Shown: positions 1 to 5,780, counted from the first letter of the stretch. The stretch is DNA of 8,276 nucleotides from Actinomycetota bacterium (GCA_005788075.1 SXZC01000199.1:1-8276), one strand, 5' to 3'. The notes: a model not told the origin generated them from the sequence alone. Numbers and translations are program-made.

Positions 1-507
1 CGTCGCCGCAACGGGCTCGGCCACGGGCTCCGACGGCATGCGGGGCTCTGCAACGGGTGCGGGCTCCTGCGCCACCGGGGCGGGGGCCTCAACCACCGGC
101 GCGGGCTCCTCGGCGGCGGGCGCGGCGGCCTCGACCGCCTGCTCCTCGGCCAGCGGCTCTGGCGCGGCCCTCCTCGGTGCGGCCTTCTTCGGGGCGGGTG
201 CGGCCTCTGGCTCAGGCGCCGCCTCCACCGGGGCGGCCTCCTCGGGCGCCGTCGGGGTGGCATCCTCCGCGGTGGCGTCGGCCTTCTTCTTGCGCGGCGC
301 CGCCTTCTTCTTGGGCTCCGGCTGGGGCATCTCGCCCTCGGGCTTCGGATTCCGGTTGGGCGCGAGGATGTGCATCGCCCAGGCAACGTCCACCGTGGAT
401 GACGCGGTCTTCACGTCCATCCCGGCCCGCTGCAGGCGCGCGAGCACGTTGGCGCTCGGCAGCCCCTCTTCCTTCGCGATCTCGTAGACCCGCTTCTTCT
501 CGCTCAT
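1..507 (-). CDS. infB: Translation initiation factor IF-2, N-terminal part (cut by window edge)
   Basis: IF-2 is the GTPase that places fMet-tRNA on the 30S subunit and promotes 50S joining. Only the first 169 codons are present; the GTPase domains lie beyond the left edge. The protein opens MSEKKRVYEIAKEEGLPSAN, a typical IF2_N domain (about residues 1-52) with the usual KRVYEIAKE and LPSANVLARLQ elements. From about residue 55 it becomes the long, low-complexity linker of high-GC bacteria: lysine clusters (PKKKAAPRKKK) followed by Ala/Pro/Glu runs. The ATG at 507 overlaps the ylxR stop by one base (TGATG), which suggests translational coupling. A good ribosome binding site, GGGGGTGA, lies 7 nt upstream, so the start is well supported. 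It is the last visible gene of the rimP-nusA-ylxR-infB operon. Identity rests on the N-terminal domain plus operon position. Confidence 0.93.
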   Translation of the reverse strand, partial: MSEKKRVYEIAKEEGLPSANVLARLQRAGMDVKTASSTVDVAWAMHILAPNRNPKPEGEMPQPEPKKKAAPRKKKADATAEDATPTAPEEAAPVEAAPEPEAAPAPKKAAPRRAAPEPLAEEQAVEAAAPAAEEPAPVVEAPAPVAQEPAPVAEPRMPSEPVAEPVAAT

Positions 508-776
508 CAGCTGCTCACCCCCGTTCCGTCGCCCACCTCGTCAACCAGACCGGCACCCGCCGTCACCTGCGCCCGCGCGCCTCGCGCGAAGGCCCGCCGC
601 TCCAGTGCCCGCTGCACGCACTCGCGCGCGCGGCAGGTGTAGAGCCCCCGCCCGCCGAGATCGCCTCGGTGATCGCGCACCACCACTAGCGCGCCCTCCC
701 GCACGACAGCGGTGAAGCGCACGAGGTCGTGCTGCGGCGCACGGCGACCGCACCCGAGGCACATGCGCTCGGGCAC
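507..776 (-). CDS. ylxR: YlxR-family nucleic-acid-binding protein (DUF448)
   Basis: YlxR is a small RNA/DNA-binding protein encoded between nusA and infB in many bacteria; related proteins have been linked to RNase P and to global gene regulation. From the GTG at 776 the product is 89 aa. It shows the family features: PERMCLGCGRRAPQHDLVRF near the N-terminus, then a GGRGLY turn and YTCRAREC, giving four cysteines (C6, C9, C48, C53) spaced as two pairs. The frame stays open upstream to 998, but there it is an out-of-frame copy of the nusA tail, so the real start is downstream. GTG 776 puts the conserved block at the N-terminus and leaves 22 nt after the nusA stop, but has no clear ribosome binding site. 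ATG 821 or 827 inside nusA is the alternative. The stop overlaps the infB ATG. Family call is firm; the start is uncertain. Confidence 0.85.
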   Translation of the reverse strand: MPERMCLGCGRRAPQHDLVRFTAVVREGALVVVRDHRGDLGGRGLYTCRARECVQRALERRAFARGARAQVTAGAGLVDEVGDGTGVSS

Positions 777-798
777 ATGGCGGATGGAACGCGCGACA

Positions 799-2295
799 TC
801 ACTCGTTCGTCGCCTCCCCATCTGCATCCGCGGAAGGCGCGCTCTCGTCCGGCACCACCACCGCCTCGGCCTCCGCGGCCTCTTCGACAGCCTCCTCAAC
901 GGCGTCGGCCACTGCCTCTGCCTCGGCCTCCGCCACCGGGTCGGCCACGATCTCCTCCTGAGGGCCATCCTCGACGACGTCCGCGACGTCGGCCTCAACC
1001 TCTGCCTCGAGGGCGGCCGCAGCCGCAGCCTCGTCGGCGGCGCCGTCGTCGGCCGGGGCCAGCGTCGGCGGGTTCGGCTGGGGCAGGTCGTGCCCGGGCA
1101 GCGCGCAGTGACGGGTGCCCGGCACCACGGCGTTCGGGCAGCGGCGACCGTTCTGCAGGATGTGCATGCAGCGCTGCACGCCCCCCTCCAGCTCGTCCGA
1201 GAACTCGTCGCCCTCCTCTTCGGAGGCGAAGGTCGACTCGCTCTTGATGTCGAGGCGCCAGCCGGTCAGCCGTGCCGCCAGGCGGGCGTTCATGCCCTCC
1301 TTGCCGATCGCGAGCGACAGCTGGTCGTCCGGCACGATGACCGTCGCCTGGCGCGCCTCGTCGTCGACGATCACCTCGCGCACGCGGGACGGCGACAGCG
1401 CCTTGGCCACATAGCGCGCCGGCTCGTCGTTGAACGGGATGATGTCGATCTTCTCGCCGCGCAGCTCGGACACCACCATGCGCACGCGGGAGCCGCGCGG
1501 GCCAACGCATGCACCGACGGGATCAACGCCCTGCACGTTCGAGATGACGGCGATCTTCGAGCGCCACCCGGCCTCGCGCGCCACGTTCCTGATCTCCACC
1601 AGGCCATCGGCGATCTCGGGCACCTCGAGCTCGAACAGCCGCTTGATGATCTCGTCGGATCGGCGACTCAGGATGACCTGCGGGCCCTTGTTCGAGGCCC
1701 GCACGTCGACGATTACCGCCTTGATGCGGGCTCCGTGGTCGTAGCGCTCGCCGGGCACCTGCTCGCTCGCGGGGAGAAGAGCCTCCACCCGACCGAGGTC
1801 GACCAGCGTGTAGCGGTGGTCGGACTGCTGGATGATGCCGTTGACCACCTCGCCCACGCGGTCGACGTACTCCTCGTACATCATCTCGCGCTCGGCCTCG
1901 CGGATGCGCTGCAGGATGACCTGCTTGGCCGTCTGCGCGGCGATTCGGCCGAAGTTGTCGGTGGTGACGCTGACGGGGCGGATCTCGTCCGGCCCGTAGG
2001 CCGACCAGTCGATGTCCGGAGGCGGCGGCTCGAACTCCTCGGGGTCGACCCCCTCGGGGATCTCCGGCTCGGGCCGCGGCAGCGTCTTGAGCTCGACGCC
2101 CTCCGCCAGCACCAGCTGGTTCACCTGCATCTCGCCGGTCTCGCGGTCGATGTCCACCCGGGCCCACTCCACTGCACCGGGGGTCTTCCGGTAGGCGGCC
2201 AGGAGGGCGTCCTCCAGCGCCACGAGGAGGGTCTCGGAATTGATCCCCTTCTCGCGCTCGATCTGCTTGATCGCCTCGATGATCTCGCGGTTCAA
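799..2295 (-). CDS. nusA: Transcription termination/antitermination factor NusA with Cys/His motif and acidic tail
   Basis: NusA binds RNA polymerase and nascent RNA and controls pausing, intrinsic termination and antitermination. The 498-aa product has the N-terminal polymerase-binding domain (about 1-145, with a Pro/Glu-rich insertion at 72-96), an S1 domain (about 145-211), KH1 with GACVGPRGSRV at 261-271, and KH2 with LAIGKEGMNARLAARLTGW at 328-346. It is longer than M. tuberculosis NusA (about 350 aa). The extra C-terminus has a possible zinc site, C-x9-C-x10-C-x4-H (C376, C386, C397, H402), then an Ala/Glu/Asp tail from about 412 to the end. The start is TTG, with AGGAG 6 nt upstream, 15 nt after the rimP stop. 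NusA often represses its own operon; a terminator in the rimP leader fits that. Core identity is certain; the function of the tail is unknown. Confidence 0.97.
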   Translation of the reverse strand: MNREIIEAIKQIEREKGINSETLLVALEDALLAAYRKTPGAVEWARVDIDRETGEMQVNQLVLAEGVELKTLPRPEPEIPEGVDPEEFEPPPPDIDWSAYGPDEIRPVSVTTDNFGRIAAQTAKQVILQRIREAEREMMYEEYVDRVGEVVNGIIQQSDHRYTLVDLGRVEALLPASEQVPGERYDHGARIKAVIVDVRASNKGPQVILSRRSDEIIKRLFELEVPEIADGLVEIRNVAREAGWRSKIAVISNVQGVDPVGACVGPRGSRVRMVVSELRGEKIDIIPFNDEPARYVAKALSPSRVREVIVDDEARQATVIVPDDQLSLAIGKEGMNARLAARLTGWRLDIKSESTFASEEEGDEFSDELEGGVQRCMHILQNGRRCPNAVVPGTRHCALPGHDLPQPNPPTLAPADDGAADEAAAAAALEAEVEADVADVVEDGPQEEIVADPVAEAEAEAVADAVEEAVEEAAEAEAVVVPDESAPSADADGEATNE

Positions 2296-2310
2296 CTCAG
2301 GCTCCTGCCG

Positions 2311-2742
2311 TCACTCGCCACATTGATTCCTCTTCACCATCCTGCCCCGGCGCACCGCTTCGCGCGGCACCACGATGACCCCCGCCGGGGTGTCGACCGT
2401 GAGAGCGTCGTCGCCCACCTCGGTGAGCGTCCCCGTCACCGACTTGCCCGCGCCCGGAATGCTCCCGGGCTCGACAGCCAGCTTCACCGTCTCGCCGATG
2501 GCAGCGACATAGTGATCGGTGGTCCGGAGCGGCGGCTCCGGCCCCGGGGATGATACTTCCACGGCGTAGCGGTCGCGAAGCCCGGCGTCATCGAGCACCC
2601 GCGTCACCTGCGCGCAGAGCTCGTGATCGACGCGCACCGGGTGGGCGATGACCACCTGCAGCACGCCCGACCCCGCGCGTCCCCCCACGCCGACGGCGCG
2701 AAGGTCCACCTCGGGAAGGCGCTCCGCAAGGAGCTCTTCCAC
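2311..2742 (-). CDS. rimP: Ribosome maturation factor RimP (start uncertain)
   Basis: RimP binds the immature 30S subunit and is needed for its maturation. From the GTG at 2742 the product is 143 aa. Family features are the DHELCAQVTRVLDD segment (39-52), the signature VEVSSPGPEPPL (61-72; E. coli has LEVSSPGLDRPL), and a C-terminal Sm-like domain ending VPREAVRRGRMV. It is the first gene of the rimP-nusA-ylxR-infB operon. GTG 2742 has no good ribosome binding site and would cut the first helix short. The frame stays open upstream with GC-rich third positions and reads like RimP (TATAIEQQVEELLAERLP), but contains no ATG, GTG or TTG. A GGAGG at 2781-2785 would serve an ACG at 2775; an ATT at 2790 is another candidate. 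The coordinates given are therefore the conservative minimum. Confidence 0.9.
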   Translation of the reverse strand: MEELLAERLPEVDLRAVGVGGRAGSGVLQVVIAHPVRVDHELCAQVTRVLDDAGLRDRYAVEVSSPGPEPPLRTTDHYVAAIGETVKLAVEPGSIPGAGKSVTGTLTEVGDDALTVDTPAGVIVVPREAVRRGRMVKRNQCGE

Positions 2743-2859
2743 CTGTTGCTCGATCGCTGTCGCCGTCTCGGCCGTGCCCGCCTCCGAAATGCCAAAGAAA
2801 AAGCGGGTCTCCCGACCCGCTCCACCGGGTGCCGCCTGTGTGCTGCCAGCAGCTCCGCA
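2743..2859 (-). promoter_or_regulatory. rimP leader with candidate transcription attenuator
   Basis: The stretch between the predicted rimP promoter and the GTG start holds an intrinsic terminator (2794-2821). A second, mutually exclusive hairpin can form using the terminator's upstream arm: ACCCG (2830-2826) pairs with CGGGT (2819-2815) around a 6-nt loop. A small GCTG/CAGC hairpin lies near the predicted 5' end. A terminator placed after a promoter and before the first gene of a NusA-encoding operon suggests attenuation. In E. coli the same operon has terminators in its leader and is NusA-controlled. Attenuation here is inference; the hairpins are seen. Confidence 0.55.
2794..2821 (-). terminator. 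Intrinsic terminator in the rimP leader
   Basis: On the minus strand AGCGGGTC and GACCCGCT form a perfect 8-bp stem (2802-2821) with a GGGA loop, followed directly by TTTTCTTT (2801-2794). This is a textbook Rho-independent terminator and the only one in the window with a real U tract. It sits downstream of the predicted rimP promoter, so it would act inside the leader; it would also stop read-through from dtd. Confidence 0.82.
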
Positions 2860-2887
2860 AAGGTATCACACGACCCCCGGCCGTCAG
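2860..2887 (-). promoter_or_regulatory. Predicted promoter of rimP-nusA-ylxR-infB
   Basis: On the minus strand CTGACG (2887-2882) is followed after 16 nt by TACCTT (2865-2860), with TGA immediately before it, giving an extended -10 of the form TGnTAnnnT. The -35 overlaps the dtd stop codon. Predicted transcription starts near 2853, leaving a leader of about 110 nt. Confidence 0.55.
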
Positions 2888-3375
2888 GATCCCCCGCGCG
2901 CCTCCCCGGACCCGCTCCGGCGGCCCGTGAGGGACGCCGAGTCGAGCACCAGCGTCACCGGTCCGTCGTTGACGAGCGACACCTCCATCATGGCCCCGAA
3001 TACCCCGCTGGCCACGCCGATGCCGCTGGCTTCGAGCCGTTCCGCGACCTCCTCCACGAGGGGCTCGGCCGACTCCGGGCGGGCCGCGGCGGCCCACGAC
3101 GGGCGGTTGCCCCGGCGCACGTCGCCCATGAGCGTGAACTGGCTCACCACGAGCACCTCGCCGCCCACCTCGGCGAGCGCCCTGTCGAAGCCGCGCCCCT
3201 CCTCGCCCGGGAACAGCCTCAGCGCGGCCACCTTGTCGGCCATGCGGTGGGCGATGCGGACGTCGTCGCCACCCTCCACCCCGACGAGCAGCAGGTACCC
3301 GGCACCGATGCGCGCCACCTCGCGCCCATCCACCACCACGGCCGCCTGGCTCACGCGCTGCAGCACCATCCGCAC
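2884..3375 (-). CDS. dtd: D-aminoacyl-tRNA deacylase
   Basis: DTD hydrolyses D-amino acids from mischarged tRNA, and also Gly from tRNA-Ala, protecting translation in the cytosol. The 163-aa product begins MRMVLQRVSQAAVVVDGREV, as the family does. It carries both signatures: SQFTL (78-82), with the catalytic-pocket threonine, and NDGPVT (136-141), containing the Gly-cisPro chirality checkpoint. Length is slightly above the usual 145-150 because of a Gly/Ser/Arg-rich tail after residue 146. The frame is open to 3576, but upstream sequence lies antisense to the YbjN-like gene and does not look like DTD. GTG 3375 is chosen because a TACCAT hexamer ends exactly 6 nt upstream, as in a leaderless transcript; ATG 3369 is the alternative. 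It is divergent from the YbjN-like gene with a 38-bp gap, and the rimP promoter overlaps its stop codon. Confidence 0.94.
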   Translation of the reverse strand: MRMVLQRVSQAAVVVDGREVARIGAGYLLLVGVEGGDDVRIAHRMADKVAALRLFPGEEGRGFDRALAEVGGEVLVVSQFTLMGDVRRGNRPSWAAAARPESAEPLVEEVAERLEASGIGVASGVFGAMMEVSLVNDGPVTLVLDSASLTGRRSGSGEARGGS

Positions 3376-3381
3376 GCGACC

Positions 3382-3387
3382 ATGGTA
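3382..3387 (-). promoter_or_regulatory. -10 hexamer for leaderless dtd
   Basis: TACCAT on the minus strand is followed by 6 nt (GGTCGC) and then the GTG start of dtd. There is no Shine-Dalgarno sequence. The -35 region is weak and would overlap the promoter of the divergent gene. Confidence 0.5.
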
Positions 3388-3401
3388 CGAGCGCCGCGCG
3401 G

Positions 3402-3407
3402 TACGGT
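3402..3407 (+). promoter_or_regulatory. -10 hexamer for leaderless YbjN-like gene
   Basis: TACGGT is followed by 6 nt (GCCCCC) and then the ATG at 3414. There is no Shine-Dalgarno sequence. It mirrors the dtd arrangement on the other strand 14 bp away. Confidence 0.5.
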
Positions 3408-3413
3408 GCCCCC

Positions 3414-3890
3414 ATGTCCGACGGCGCGGCACTCGTGCAGGTATGGCTCGACCGCATCGGCGTGGACGTGGAGCGCATGGGGCCGGCCGACTGGTCGATC
3501 CGGGTGCCGTCCGCCAAGCGGGGCATCGTCGCGGTGGCTGCACATGCCGGCGAGCGCACCCTCGAGATGCGGGCATTCTTCATGCGCGGGCCCGACCGGG
3601 CGCACGCGGACGTCTATCTCAGGGCGCTGCGTAAGAACCTCGACATGCGCCACTGGCGCTTCGCGGCAGACGACGCAGGGGACCTCTGGATGGTCGCGGA
3701 GGCCGAGACGGCCGTGCTCGGCGCGGACGGGCTGGACGGCCTGCTCGGCCTGCTCTCCACCTACGTGGACGAGAGCTTCGAGGGGATCCTCCGGCTGGGC
3801 TTCGAGGTGCCCGAGGGCCAGGGAGTGGGCCCTCCCCCGCAGGCCACGAACTACGCCAGCTTCGACCCGAGGCAGCGCGCCAGCTCGTAG
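3414..3890 (+). CDS. YbjN-domain / T3SS-chaperone-like protein
   Basis: The only plus-strand gene I accept. The 158-aa product resembles the actinobacterial YbjN-like proteins (CesT/YopN chaperone fold) believed to bind peptides or partner proteins. No enzyme activity is expected and the client is unknown. Recognisable parts are a first helix LVQVWLDRIGVDVERMG, a beta segment WSIRVPSAKRGIVAVAAHAG, the block YLRALRKNLDMRHWRFA (64-80) followed by GDLWMVAE, and the typical LLSTYVDESFEGILRLGF near the C-terminus. It has no signal peptide or membrane segment, so it is probably cytosolic. The ATG lies 6 nt after a TANNNT hexamer, consistent with a leaderless mRNA. Its last 40 nt overlap the end of the convergent TPR gene. 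The family assignment comes from recalled sequence patterns, not a search. Confidence 0.8.
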   Translation: MSDGAALVQVWLDRIGVDVERMGPADWSIRVPSAKRGIVAVAAHAGERTLEMRAFFMRGPDRAHADVYLRALRKNLDMRHWRFAADDAGDLWMVAEAETAVLGADGLDGLLGLLSTYVDESFEGILRLGFEVPEGQGVGPPPQATNYASFDPRQRASS

Positions 3891-4180
3891 TGCCGCTCGG
3901 CACGGTCGTCCTCGCCCATGCCCCGGTACGCGCGCCCCAGGCAGTAGTGCGCGTAGTGATCGGTGGGCTGGATCTCCACCGCAACCTCGAACTCCTCGGC
4001 CGCGCGCTCGAACTGCCGGGTGGAGAGATACGCGCGCCCGAGCGCCTCGCGGATCGAGGCCTTGTCGGGCTCGAGCTTCTTCGCCTGCTCGAGCGCGACA
4101 GCCGCGGGATGGAAGTCACGCGTCTCCATGAGCTCCATTCCCCGCTGGAACCACTCGTATGCGCCCACGCCCTCGCTCAT
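3851..4180 (-). CDS. Small tetratricopeptide-repeat protein
   Basis: A 109-aa protein made almost wholly of three TPR units (about 7-40, 41-74 and 75-108), the second reading LGRAYLSTRQFERAAEEFEVA and the third LGRAYRGMGEDDRAERHYE. TPRs form a helical groove for protein-protein contacts, so an adaptor or chaperone-like role is likely, but the partner is unknown. There is no signal peptide or membrane helix. An in-frame GTG at 4189 would add three residues, but ATG 4180 is preferred: TATCGT ends exactly 7 nt upstream, and the GTG would lie inside that hexamer. It lies downstream of coaBC with a 97-nt gap containing its own promoter. Its 3' end overlaps the YbjN-like gene by 40 nt. Confidence 0.88.
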   Translation of the reverse strand: MSEGVGAYEWFQRGMELMETRDFHPAAVALEQAKKLEPDKASIREALGRAYLSTRQFERAAEEFEVAVEIQPTDHYAHYCLGRAYRGMGEDDRAERHYELARCLGSKLA

Positions 4181-4187
4181 GACCTTC

Positions 4188-4193
4188 ACGATA
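4188..4193 (-). promoter_or_regulatory. -10 hexamer for leaderless TPR gene
   Basis: TATCGT on the minus strand, then 7 nt (GAAGGTC), then the ATG at 4180. AAGG inside the spacer is too close to the ATG to be a good ribosome binding site. No convincing -35 box. Confidence 0.5.
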
Positions 4194-4204
4194 CCGTCCC
4201 GTGA

Positions 4205-4257
4205 GGCGCTGCTGCAGGGCCTGCGTTCCCATGCCGGCCCTCCCGCAGGGCAGCGCC
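4205..4257 (-). terminator. GC-rich hairpin after coaBC, possible terminator
   Basis: Two stacked helices: GGCGCTGC (4205-4212) with GCAGCGCC (4250-4257), and CCTGCG (4220-4225) with CGCAGG (4244-4249), separated by a 7-nt bulge on one side. It begins 20 nt after the coaBC stop, in the position of a terminator, but there is no U tract, so function is uncertain. Confidence 0.35.
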
Positions 4258-4277
4258 GGAAGATGAACCGGCCCCGG

Positions 4278-5495
4278 CTAGGTGCGGCTTGGCAGGGCCT
4301 CGACGAGAGGCATGGCGGCGTCGAGGATGCGCTCCGCGCACTGGCGCTTGCTCATTCGCGGCAGTGCCTGCTCCGACTCGCCCGGGCCGATGATGGTGAT
4401 GATGTTGTCGGAGCCCTCGAACGCCGCCCCCTCCACCGCAGCGTCGTTGTGCACCACGATGTCCACCGACTTCCGCTGGCGCTTGCCGCGCGCCCGCTCG
4501 AGCCCCTCCGGCCCATGCTCGGCTGCGAAGCCCACGAGCACCTGGTCCTCGCGCAGCGCGGAGAGCTCGGCGAGGATGTCCGTGGTGCGCTCCATCTGCA
4601 CCGTGAGGGCGTCCGACTTGCTCTTGTCGAGCTTCCCCGAAGCGGCATCGATCGGGCGGTAGTCGGCCACGGCGGCGCACATGATGAGCATGTCGCAGGC
4701 GGGGAACTCCGCGCGGCAGGCGTCGCGCATCGCCGCGGCGGTGGGCGCATCGACGAAGCGGATCCCCGGCTCGCGGGGCAGGTCGACATTCGCCTGCACC
4801 ACCACCACATCGGCGCCGCGGTCACGGGCCGCAGCCGCGAGGGCCCACCCCATGCGCCCGCTCGAGCGGTTCCCGACGTACCGCACGGCATCGATCGGCT
4901 CGCGGGTGCCCCCGGCCGAGATCAGGACCGTCTTGCCGGCGAGATCGCGCGCGCCCGAGCCACCGGCCAGCACGGCCTCGACTGCCTCGACGATCGTCAT
5001 GGGCTCGGCGAGCCGGCCGGGGCCGACCGCCCCGTCGGCGAGCAGGCCGCTCTCGGGATCGACCAGGTGCACGCCGTCGGCACGGAGTGTCTCGATGTTG
5101 CGCGCCGTGGCCGGATGCAGCCACATCGACGTGTTCATGGCCGGGGCCACGACCACGGGCCCGCGGAAGGCCAGGTAGCACGAGGTGAGCAGGCTGGTGG
5201 CCGACCCGCTGGCCATCTGCGAGATGGTGTTCGCCGATGCCGGCGCCACCAGCATGAGGTCCTTGCCGCCGTTGACGTCGAGGTGGTGATAGCCCGGCTG
5301 CTCGGAGTCACCGAACAGGTGCGTGCCCACCTCGCGCCCCGACAGCGCGGCGAACGACGCGCTGCCCACGAACCGCTCGGCGGTGTGGGTCATCACCACG
5401 CTCACGCCGTGCCCGTGGCGCTGCAGGATGCGCAGCACGTCAAGGCTCTTGTACGCGGCGATGCCGCCCGTCACGCCCATGAGGATCTCGGCCAC
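4278..5495 (-). CDS. coaBC: Bifunctional phosphopantothenoylcysteine decarboxylase / phosphopantothenate-cysteine ligase
   Basis: Catalyses two consecutive steps of coenzyme A synthesis: CoaB joins 4'-phosphopantothenate to cysteine using CTP, and CoaC decarboxylates the product with FMN. The 405-aa protein has CoaC at about 1-175 (GVTGGIAAYKS at 7-17, the HHLD histidine at 70-73, PASANT, and PAMN at 118-121) and CoaB at about 185-400 (SAGGTREPIDAVRYVGNRSSG at 193-213, AAVADYRP at 274-281, LVGFAAE at 320-326). The E. coli clamp cysteine (SQACGD) aligns with SGLLADG here, so Cys is replaced, apparently by Asp154. The frame is open to 5702, but GTG 5495 gives MAEILMGVTGG, where the family begins, and lies 7 nt after a TAGCCT hexamer. 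It is separated from gmk by the hairpin-repeat region; rpoZ is absent. Confidence 0.96.
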   Translation of the reverse strand: MAEILMGVTGGIAAYKSLDVLRILQRHGHGVSVVMTHTAERFVGSASFAALSGREVGTHLFGDSEQPGYHHLDVNGGKDLMLVAPASANTISQMASGSATSLLTSCYLAFRGPVVVAPAMNTSMWLHPATARNIETLRADGVHLVDPESGLLADGAVGPGRLAEPMTIVEAVEAVLAGGSGARDLAGKTVLISAGGTREPIDAVRYVGNRSSGRMGWALAAAARDRGADVVVVQANVDLPREPGIRFVDAPTAAAMRDACRAEFPACDMLIMCAAVADYRPIDAASGKLDKSKSDALTVQMERTTDILAELSALREDQVLVGFAAEHGPEGLERARGKRQRKSVDIVVHNDAAVEGAAFEGSDNIITIIGPGESEQALPRMSKRQCAERILDAAMPLVEALPSRT

Positions 5496-5502
5496 GCCGG
5501 GA

Positions 5503-5532
5503 AGGCTAGCCCCGCTCCTCCCATCGTGCGAA
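5503..5532 (-). promoter_or_regulatory. Promoter of leaderless coaBC
   Basis: On the minus strand TTCGCA (5532-5527), 18 nt, TAGCCT (5508-5503), then 7 nt (TCCCGGC) and the GTG start at 5495. There is no Shine-Dalgarno sequence within range. It gives coaBC its own promoter downstream of the hairpin repeats. Confidence 0.55.
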
Positions 5533-5590
5533 ATCCGGCGTGCAAGGTGGCCTTCGCGCCTCAACCCCCATCTGCGGACACCTGGACGGC

Positions 5591-5653
5591 CAGGGGCTCC
5601 GACTTCGGCCTCCTCCCTTCTGACCGGTCGTTCGACCGAAGTCGGAGCCCCTG
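5591..5653 (+). repeat. Hairpin repeat element, copy A
   Basis: Perfect 18-bp inverted repeat (5591-5608 with 5636-5653) around a 27-nt loop. The loop reads CCTCCTCCCTTCTGA, then C, then CGGTCGTTC, then GA. It aligns without gaps, over 63 nt, to the reverse complement of 5718-5780. The 24 of 27 identical loop positions and the compensatory changes in the stem show that the two are copies of one structured element. I recognise no named family. Confidence 0.88.
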
Positions 5654-5675
5654 CCCTGCGCGGTGCCGCGCAGGG
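5654..5675. repeat. Short perfect hairpin adjoining copy A
   Basis: CCCTGCGCGG (5654-5663) and CCGCGCAGGG (5666-5675) are perfect inverted repeats two bases apart, starting on the base after copy A. A weaker hairpin, also beginning CCTGCGC, lies on the corresponding side of copy B (GCAC 5699-5702 with GTGC 5707-5710). The repeat unit may therefore be a long hairpin plus a short one. Confidence 0.65.
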
Positions 5676-5717
5676 GGGCGTCGGCGGGGGTGACCCATGC
5701 ACGACGGTGCGCAGGCC

Positions 5718-5780
5718 GGGGGGCGGCGATTTCGCCTGAACGACCGTTCAGAAGGGAGGAGGGCGATATCGCCGCCCCCC
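5718..5780 (-). repeat. Hairpin repeat element, copy B (inverted)
   Basis: Same 63-nt element as copy A, on the opposite strand. Its stem pairs 17 of 18 positions (one A/A mismatch, 5731 with 5767), and the fully paired outer arm extends to 5714-5730 with 5768-5784. The loop reads CCTCCTCCCTTCTGA, then A, then CGGTCGTTC, then AG. Inside the loop is a 16-bp palindrome, CTGAACGACCGTTCAG (5736-5751). Confidence 0.88.

Noticed and set aside
38..487. Plus-strand Ala/Gly/Ser-rich frame resembling a cell-wall or PE-PGRS-like protein
   Set aside because: It is the reverse reading of the low-complexity Ala/Pro/Glu linker of infB; repeats in the linker create the Gly/Ser pattern.
712..2553. 613-codon plus-strand open frame
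   Set aside because: It is antisense to nusA, rimP and ylxR, which are clear homologues; the translation is Leu/Arg/His/Val-rich with no recognisable domain, typical of the complementary strand of GC-rich genes.
3963..5693. 576-codon plus-strand open frame
   Set aside because: Antisense to coaBC and the TPR gene; composition is dominated by Arg, Ala, His and Gly, with no family match.
5496..5702. N-terminal extension of coaBC to the ATG at 5702
   Set aside because: The extension spans hairpin repeat A and the coaBC promoter, and has no resemblance to CoaC; the family begins at the GTG at 5495.
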